A stretch of DNA of 6,836 bases from an uncultured Clostridia bacterium (GTDB lineage: Bacteria; Bacillota; Clostridia; UMGS1810). Shown here piece after piece: positions 1-4,020 of the stretch; positions within the stretch are counted from its first letter, which is position 1, and each line of letters begins with the position of its first letter. The notes beneath the pieces were generated by a model. That model saw nothing but the letters and a program-made list of their open reading frames with translations. It did no database searches and was not told the DNA's origin. The stretch spans positions 1 through 6,836 of the forward strand of contig CALGRC010000096.1 in NCBI GenBank assembly GCA_937959315.1. Reading direction: 5' to 3'. A program made the translations under genes and the position numbers.

Positions 1-504
1 ATATCTGCTGTCCGCGCCAATGGAAAGAGAAAAGACTTCGTTATACTGTATCAAAAATGCACCCATTTCATTTGCCGGCGTACTGTTCAATGCAGCAAGT
101 ATATCCTTTACCGCAGTTTCTCCATAATACCGGAAGCTGGCAATTGCTTTCATTGCCGCATTGATATCATCAGTAAACACATACACAGTATACAAGGCGT
201 CTTCCACCTCGTCAGGCCCAATCACAAAGTCAAACTCAAAGGTACCGTCCGCATTGCTGGATGTCTGTCCAAAATAGTCTTCACTAATACCATCCGGCTT
301 GATAACTTTGATTGACACAAGATGTACCTCTGGAGCGCCAACGGTTCCTTTAACCGTCACCTGCTTTTGTGCATGGTTGACAATCACAGACTGAATGGAC
401 GGGGAAGCTGCCCTCGCCGAAAAACCATTTGGCAACGCAATCAAAAGCATCAATGCAACCAATAAAAACCGTTTCAGAACGTCTGTTTTTGCTTTCAAGT
501 TCAT
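1..504 (-). CDS. Secreted protein, N-terminal part: signal peptide, Ig-like domain, start of helical region (3' end outside window)
   Basis: I translated 168 codons, open to the left edge without a stop. Residues 1-32 form a signal peptide (Lys-rich start, core FLLVALMLLIALP, probable cut after ARA). Residues about 34-127 look like an Ig-like beta-sandwich (SIQSVIVNHAQKQVTVKGTV, IKVIKPDG, GTFEFDFVIG, YTVYVFTDD, ASFRYYG). From 129 a helical segment begins (TAVKDILAALNST; EMGAFLIQYNEVFSLSIG). An Ig-like domain leading into an AALN-type helical stretch is, from memory, common in large extracellular proteins of Clostridia and Paenibacillus, often ahead of further repeats or an enzyme domain, which here would lie off the window. 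It does not share the helical repeat or the ConA-like sandwich of the two genes before it. If TTG 498 is the start, the protein is two residues shorter. Confidence 0.82.
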   Translation of the reverse strand, partial: MNLKAKTDVLKRFLLVALMLLIALPNGFSARAASPSIQSVIVNHAQKQVTVKGTVGAPEVHLVSIKVIKPDGISEDYFGQTSSNADGTFEFDFVIGPDEVEDALYTVYVFTDDINAAMKAIASFRYYGETAVKDILAALNSTPANEMGAFLIQYNEVFSLSIGADSRY

Positions 505-530
505 ACCCCCAAAAAGTATCACGGTATTTT
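505..530 (-). promoter_or_regulatory. Intergenic gap with G-run ribosome binding site for the fourth gene
   Basis: The 26-base gap ends in five G on the coding strand (510-506). The ATG at 504 is only one base beyond this run, too close for normal use. A TTG two codons in (498-496) lies seven bases away, an ideal distance. The start is therefore uncertain between ATG 504 and TTG 498. The G-run matches the six-G site used by the 802-residue gene. Confidence 0.5.
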
Positions 531-3500
531 TTATTTAAAAATAATCGGAGAATTCAACGGCGCCATCCCATTTGCATCATCCCAAACAAAGACAATAAGT
601 TGATAGCTTCCGCCTGAAAGGCTAGTAACATCCAATGAAGCGCTCAGGGTCTGTGCGGTACCCTGTGCAAGATTTTGTATTTCCGATTTGCTACTGGCTT
701 GCATTTGCAAATACCCGCCGGCATCTTTGTATAACCCCACAATCAATTGTGCCGTGCGTGCCAGGTTATGATTGTTGGTCGCCGTAAGCGATACAGTAAT
801 GGTCCCTGCCCGCAGGGAATCAAGTTCCACATCCCCCTGCTTCACCGACAAATCGCCAAACCCAACCACCGCATTTGCCCGTTGCAACAGGCTGTCTTTT
901 GTATAGCTGTCCGGCAATTTGTCAATGCTATCCAGCACAGAGGCCAACTGGCTCTGCTGCCGCAGCTCCTCGAACTGTCCCACAGCCTCTTTCGCTGCAA
1001 TCACACCCCTTACAGCATCCAGCCGCTCCTGTAACTCTGTTTTTTCCGTCCCAGCAACCAATGCGTCTATCCGCGCCTGTGCGGCGGCAATATCCTCATC
1101 CTGCTGGGTGATTTCCGCCGTAATAACATAATCGATTGCGGAGCCGGATACAAACACCCTGAAATCATCCATGTACAGATTGCAGTTGGTTTCAGATGCT
1201 GCCGTACTACCGCTTGCACGGTAATAAAATTCGCTGATACCCTGTGTATAATCAATATTTTCCAATCCATAGTCCCGCATCAGTCCGGAACCGGATGCAA
1301 TAACCGTACCGGTTGAAACATCCGTCAGCGAAGCGTCAAGCGTCCCCTCATCGGTATTTACCACCGCCGTCACCTGATACCAAGTGTCTGCGCGGAAGGT
1401 TGCGCTCGATTGCAGTATTGCAAAGTTATTTTGTTGTGATTCTGGATTATAAAACTCCACATACAGGCCCCCGGTGTTTTCCGCAGGCCGCAGTTGAAAC
1501 AGCTCCAAGCCCCAGGCGTCGCACCTTCTGCGCGCATAAAAGGAAATATACCGGTCGTAGGAAACCAGCCCTTCAAATTTGAACTTGCACTCCAAAGTAA
1601 TGCTCCCCGTCATAGGACTGGACGGCTGATAGGAACTGCCAAAACCAGAAAGCGGCTCTACGGTATACGGCAATTTTGCCACAAGGTTTTCCGGGTCGGC
1701 AGGGTCGGCCTGTACGGTCATATTGTAATTTCCAGCCGATTCCCCTATCAGGCTATCCTGATAATCCTCATAAAACAGCGAATTATTGATGAGCTGAACC
1801 GCCAAAATACGCGAAAGATAATCGTCTTTTTCCTCTCCATCCGGTAGCTGCGCCACCACCTCAACTGCGGCATCCAAATCATTCTGCGATTTGGTCTCTT
1901 CCATAATTGCTATCTTTTCTTTTGCGTCCAGGCGCAGCGAAACCTGCCTCAGCCGCATCTGGAGGGATTCTTTCTGCAACCCATCTGCCAATGCGTCGAT
2001 TTTCTCCTGTGCCAAATCAATGGCCTCTTGACTGACTACCGTTTCCGCCTGGGCAATGGCCTCCAGCGTCTGGTCAATGACCTGTACAATTTCATCAATC
2101 ACAGCCTGAACCCGTTTTTGCAACTGTGCTTTTTCTGTGCTTTCCGGCAGGGCGCTGATTAAAAGCTGTGCATTTTCTGCATCCGCCATATCCTTGCTCT
2201 GCTCGGCAAGCTCCACTTGTTCAATTGCTGCAACCAGTGTGCGCACGGCATTCAGACGGTTTTGCAATCCCGACTTATCCTGCCCTTCTTCCAATCCATC
2301 CACCAATATCTGTGCCTGCTCGATATCAGAAGCAAGCCGCGTCTGTTCTGCAAGCGCGACTGCGTCAATGGCATCCTCTAAACCACCGCGGGGCACAATT
2401 GCATGTAAAACAGCCAGGTACTCCGTTTTTTCGTCGCTTTCTACCATCCCGTTTACCAAAGCCAGGGCCTTATCAATATCCACTGGAAGCCGGGTCTGCT
2501 GCGCTTTTTCTATTGAGGCAGGTATCACTGCATCCAACCTGGCCTGCAACGCATCCCGTTCCGCGCCAGGTTCTAATCTGTTGATTTTTCCCTGTGCATC
2601 GTCATAATCGGCCTTTTGCATCTCCTGCTCACAGCGCGCCACTGCCTCCCGGGCGGCAATGATATCCAGCACAACATCCAACCGCTGCTGATAGGCCGTT
2701 TTTTCCGCGCCATCTTCCAACGCATCAATTTTTTCCTGCGCAATGCGGGCATCTTCCGCCAAAAGGCTTTCCTCCGCTTTTTCCAACGCTTCTTGGGCAG
2801 CAAGCTCCGGCGTCAAAATCACAATCCCATCCAGCATTTGCTGATATTCGTCTTTTTTGTACCCGTCAAATAACTGTTCCACCAAAGCATACGCGGCGTC
2901 AAAATCTTCCTGCTGCCGGCTGGCTACTGCCTGTTCCACCAGCGGGCCTACTTCTATGATGTTTTTCACATTTTGCAGCCGCTGTGTAAATGCCTCTTTA
3001 TCAGCCCCCGCCGGCATCGCATCGATGTATTCTTCCGCCAGTTCTACATCTTCCGGAAGGATACTCCGCTCTGCGGCAACCAACGCGTTACGTGCTTCCG
3101 ACGCCATACTGAGGGTCACTTTAAAGTTATCAAAATACAGATAACAATCCTGGGCAGTAGAACTTCCGCTAAACCGCACATAAAATTGGCTAATACCCTG
3201 CGAATAATCTGCCGTCGACCAAAGCTGGCGGCCTGTCACCGATCCAATCTCCTTGCCGGTGCTAAGATCGGTCATATACACTTCATAAATGTTGTTTTCC
3301 ATATCCAGCACAAACCGCAAACGGTACCAAGTATTGTAGCGGATGGACGTGCTGGAGGGAAGCTCGCTCCAGCCCCGGTCTTCCCCTGCAGCAGCGTCAT
3401 AATAGTCCAGCCGGACGCCATATCCTCCTTCCGGCGCGTACATATCAAACAACCGGTATCCCGTATTATCAATGGCCGTACGGTAATACATAGAAAAATA

Positions 3501-3995
3501 TCGGTCGTTAGAGGTGGTACCGGCAAATTTAACATCCTGCTCAACAACCACCCGCCCTGTTAGCGGCGGGTCAGCATGGTGCTGGAATGCCTCGCCGCCC
3601 GTAGGCGTACTGTTATAGTGCTGCGCGCCGACCAGGTTGGCCGGATCTGCTGGGTCTGTCTGGACCGTGACGTCATAACCGCCGTTTACATTGATGACGT
3701 CGCCAACAGCCCTGCCGGAAAAATCTTCCCCCAGTACAACATCTGCACTCTGCTGAACCACATCCACCCGCTGTTCCAATTCTGTCCTTTCATCACTTGG
3801 CGGTACCTGGACAATCAGCCGCTGCGCCTCGTCAATATCCGCCTGGGCTCCTGTACGTTCTGCTGTTTCCACCGCAGTACGCGCATCCTCTATGGTAGCC
3901 GCCGCTGCATATACCAATGCCATATCCCCTGTATTGGGAAAATATGTTGTAAACAGAAATACACTCAATACTACAAAGGCTATACGCTTCATCAC
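531..3995 (-). CDS. Secreted multidomain protein: two ConA-like beta-sandwiches separated by a nine-repeat helical rod, C-terminal Ig-like domain (1154 aa)
   Basis: Not a protein I can name. In order: signal peptide (1 to about 30, cut near VYA); helical repeat 1 (33-86); beta-sandwich 1 (87-296) with GEDFSGR..GDVI, TVQTDPADP, DRYFSMYYRT, NTWY and YSQGISQFYVR; helical repeats 2-10 (297-737); beta-sandwich 2 (738-950) with YEDY, TVQADPADP, DRYISFYARRR, ADTWY and YTQGISEFYYR; helical repeats 11-12 (951-1044); and a C-terminal Ig-like domain (1045-1154) ending VFVWDDANGMAPL. It has the same plan as the gene 25 bases upstream but a central array three times as large. No catalytic, S-layer, dockerin, sortase or membrane-anchor signal is visible. 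A role in binding extracellular glycan, with the array as spacer, is inferred from the sandwich fold and the sugar-binding-protein gene in the same operon. GTG at 3995 or ATG at 3992 are both possible starts. Confidence 0.9.
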   Translation of the reverse strand: MMKRIAFVVLSVFLFTTYFPNTGDMALVYAAAATIEDARTAVETAERTGAQADIDEAQRLIVQVPPSDERTELEQRVDVVQQSADVVLGEDFSGRAVGDVINVNGGYDVTVQTDPADPANLVGAQHYNSTPTGGEAFQHHADPPLTGRVVVEQDVKFAGTTSNDRYFSMYYRTAIDNTGYRLFDMYAPEGGYGVRLDYYDAAAGEDRGWSELPSSTSIRYNTWYRLRFVLDMENNIYEVYMTDLSTGKEIGSVTGRQLWSTADYSQGISQFYVRFSGSSTAQDCYLYFDNFKVTLSMASEARNALVAAERSILPEDVELAEEYIDAMPAGADKEAFTQRLQNVKNIIEVGPLVEQAVASRQQEDFDAAYALVEQLFDGYKKDEYQQMLDGIVILTPELAAQEALEKAEESLLAEDARIAQEKIDALEDGAEKTAYQQRLDVVLDIIAAREAVARCEQEMQKADYDDAQGKINRLEPGAERDALQARLDAVIPASIEKAQQTRLPVDIDKALALVNGMVESDEKTEYLAVLHAIVPRGGLEDAIDAVALAEQTRLASDIEQAQILVDGLEEGQDKSGLQNRLNAVRTLVAAIEQVELAEQSKDMADAENAQLLISALPESTEKAQLQKRVQAVIDEIVQVIDQTLEAIAQAETVVSQEAIDLAQEKIDALADGLQKESLQMRLRQVSLRLDAKEKIAIMEETKSQNDLDAAVEVVAQLPDGEEKDDYLSRILAVQLINNSLFYEDYQDSLIGESAGNYNMTVQADPADPENLVAKLPYTVEPLSGFGSSYQPSSPMTGSITLECKFKFEGLVSYDRYISFYARRRCDAWGLELFQLRPAENTGGLYVEFYNPESQQNNFAILQSSATFRADTWYQVTAVVNTDEGTLDASLTDVSTGTVIASGSGLMRDYGLENIDYTQGISEFYYRASGSTAASETNCNLYMDDFRVFVSGSAIDYVITAEITQQDEDIAAAQARIDALVAGTEKTELQERLDAVRGVIAAKEAVGQFEELRQQSQLASVLDSIDKLPDSYTKDSLLQRANAVVGFGDLSVKQGDVELDSLRAGTITVSLTATNNHNLARTAQLIVGLYKDAGGYLQMQASSKSEIQNLAQGTAQTLSASLDVTSLSGGSYQLIVFVWDDANGMAPLNSPIIFK
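534..863 (-). other. C-terminal Ig-like domain of the 1154-residue protein
   Basis: Residues about 1045-1154. Alternating strands (TITVSLTATNNHNL; AQLIVGLYKD; TLSASLDVTSL) lead to YQLIVFVWDDANGMAPL and the stop. It matches the C-terminal domain of the 802-residue protein in position, length and closing motif, but is quite divergent between. No transmembrane segment or sorting signal follows it. Confidence 0.6.
864..1145 (-). repeat. Two further ~48-residue helical repeats before the C-terminal domain
   Basis: Residues 951-1044 hold copies 11 and 12, with the register residue at 976 (IDALVAG) and 1024 (IDKLPDS), a step of exactly 48. The first helix of copy 11 is less regular than the others because it follows directly on the last strand of the sandwich. 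Confidence 0.7.
1146..1784 (-). other. ConA-like beta-sandwich domain 2 of the 1154-residue protein
   Basis: Residues about 738-950, with YEDYQDSLIGE, TVQADPADPENLVAK, GSITLECKFKF, DRYISFYARRR, ADTWYQVTAVVNT, DVSTGTVIA, YTQGISEFYYR and LYMDDFRV. The YYRT of sandwich 1 is replaced by YARRR, adding positive charge at what is a conserved strand in the others. It keeps the TVQ.DP..P segment that the second sandwich of the 802-residue protein has lost. Confidence 0.6.
1785..3107 (-). repeat. Array of nine ~48-residue alpha-helical repeats (144-base period)
   Basis: Residues 297-737. Taking the first residue of the IDAL.DG-like motif, the copies register at 324, 372, 423, 471, 514, 565, 613, 666 and 714. 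The steps are 48, 51, 48, 43, 51, 48, 53 and 48 residues. The shared pattern is AV..AE, D...AQ..I, (I/V)..L..G.EK and LQ.RL.AV. The copies have drifted in DNA sequence, so this is an old protein-level repeat and not a recent DNA expansion. Several junctions (RLDVVLDIIAAREAVAR; NAVRTLVAAIEQVELAE) read as one unbroken helix from repeat to repeat. Confidence 0.8.
3108..3737 (-). other. ConA-like beta-sandwich domain 1 of the 1154-residue protein
   Basis: Residues about 87-296, the most canonical of the four sandwiches: EDFSGR..GDVI, TVQTDPADP, GRVVVEQDVKF, DRYFSMYYRT, NTWYRLRFVLD, DLSTGKEIG, YSQGISQFYVR and a final strand YLYFDNFKV. It is closest in motif order to sandwich 1 of the 802-residue protein. 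Glycan binding is inferred from the fold class. Confidence 0.6.
3906..3995 (-). other. Signal peptide of the 1154-residue protein
   Basis: Residues 1 to about 30: a Lys-Arg pair at 3-4, then a hydrophobic stretch (IAFVVLSVFLFTTYF) and a V-Y-A site before AAATIEDA. There is no lipobox cysteine. The core is followed by an unusually long polar stretch (PNTGDMALV) before the cut, so the exact site is uncertain. Confidence 0.75.
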
Positions 3996-4020
3996 GTTTG
4001 GTACGCTCCTTCAATTTTTA
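3996..4020 (-). promoter_or_regulatory. Intergenic gap with ribosome binding site for the 1154-residue protein
   Basis: The 25-base gap contains AAGGAG on the coding strand (4011-4006), 10 bases before a GTG (3995) and 13 bases before the ATG that follows it directly (3992). Spacing favours the GTG start slightly; the difference is one residue and does not alter the signal peptide. No terminator is present. Confidence 0.7.

Noticed and set aside
511..532. A/T inverted repeat in the gap before the fourth gene, as a possible terminator
   Set aside because: The arms (511-518 and 525-532) are only A-U pairs with a mismatch, no GC stem, and the run of T is followed at once by the ribosome binding site. 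It is too weak for an intrinsic terminator.
1785..3107. FIVAR or albumin-binding GA module as the identity of the helical repeat
   Set aside because: The FIVAR hallmark (YT..SW near the middle) is absent from every copy, and the repeat has its own D(I).AQ and EK..LQ.RL pattern.
1785..3107. Recent tandem DNA expansion (minisatellite) in the nine-repeat array
   Set aside because: The copies differ at many bases and vary in length by up to ten residues, so no long identical DNA units are visible by eye.
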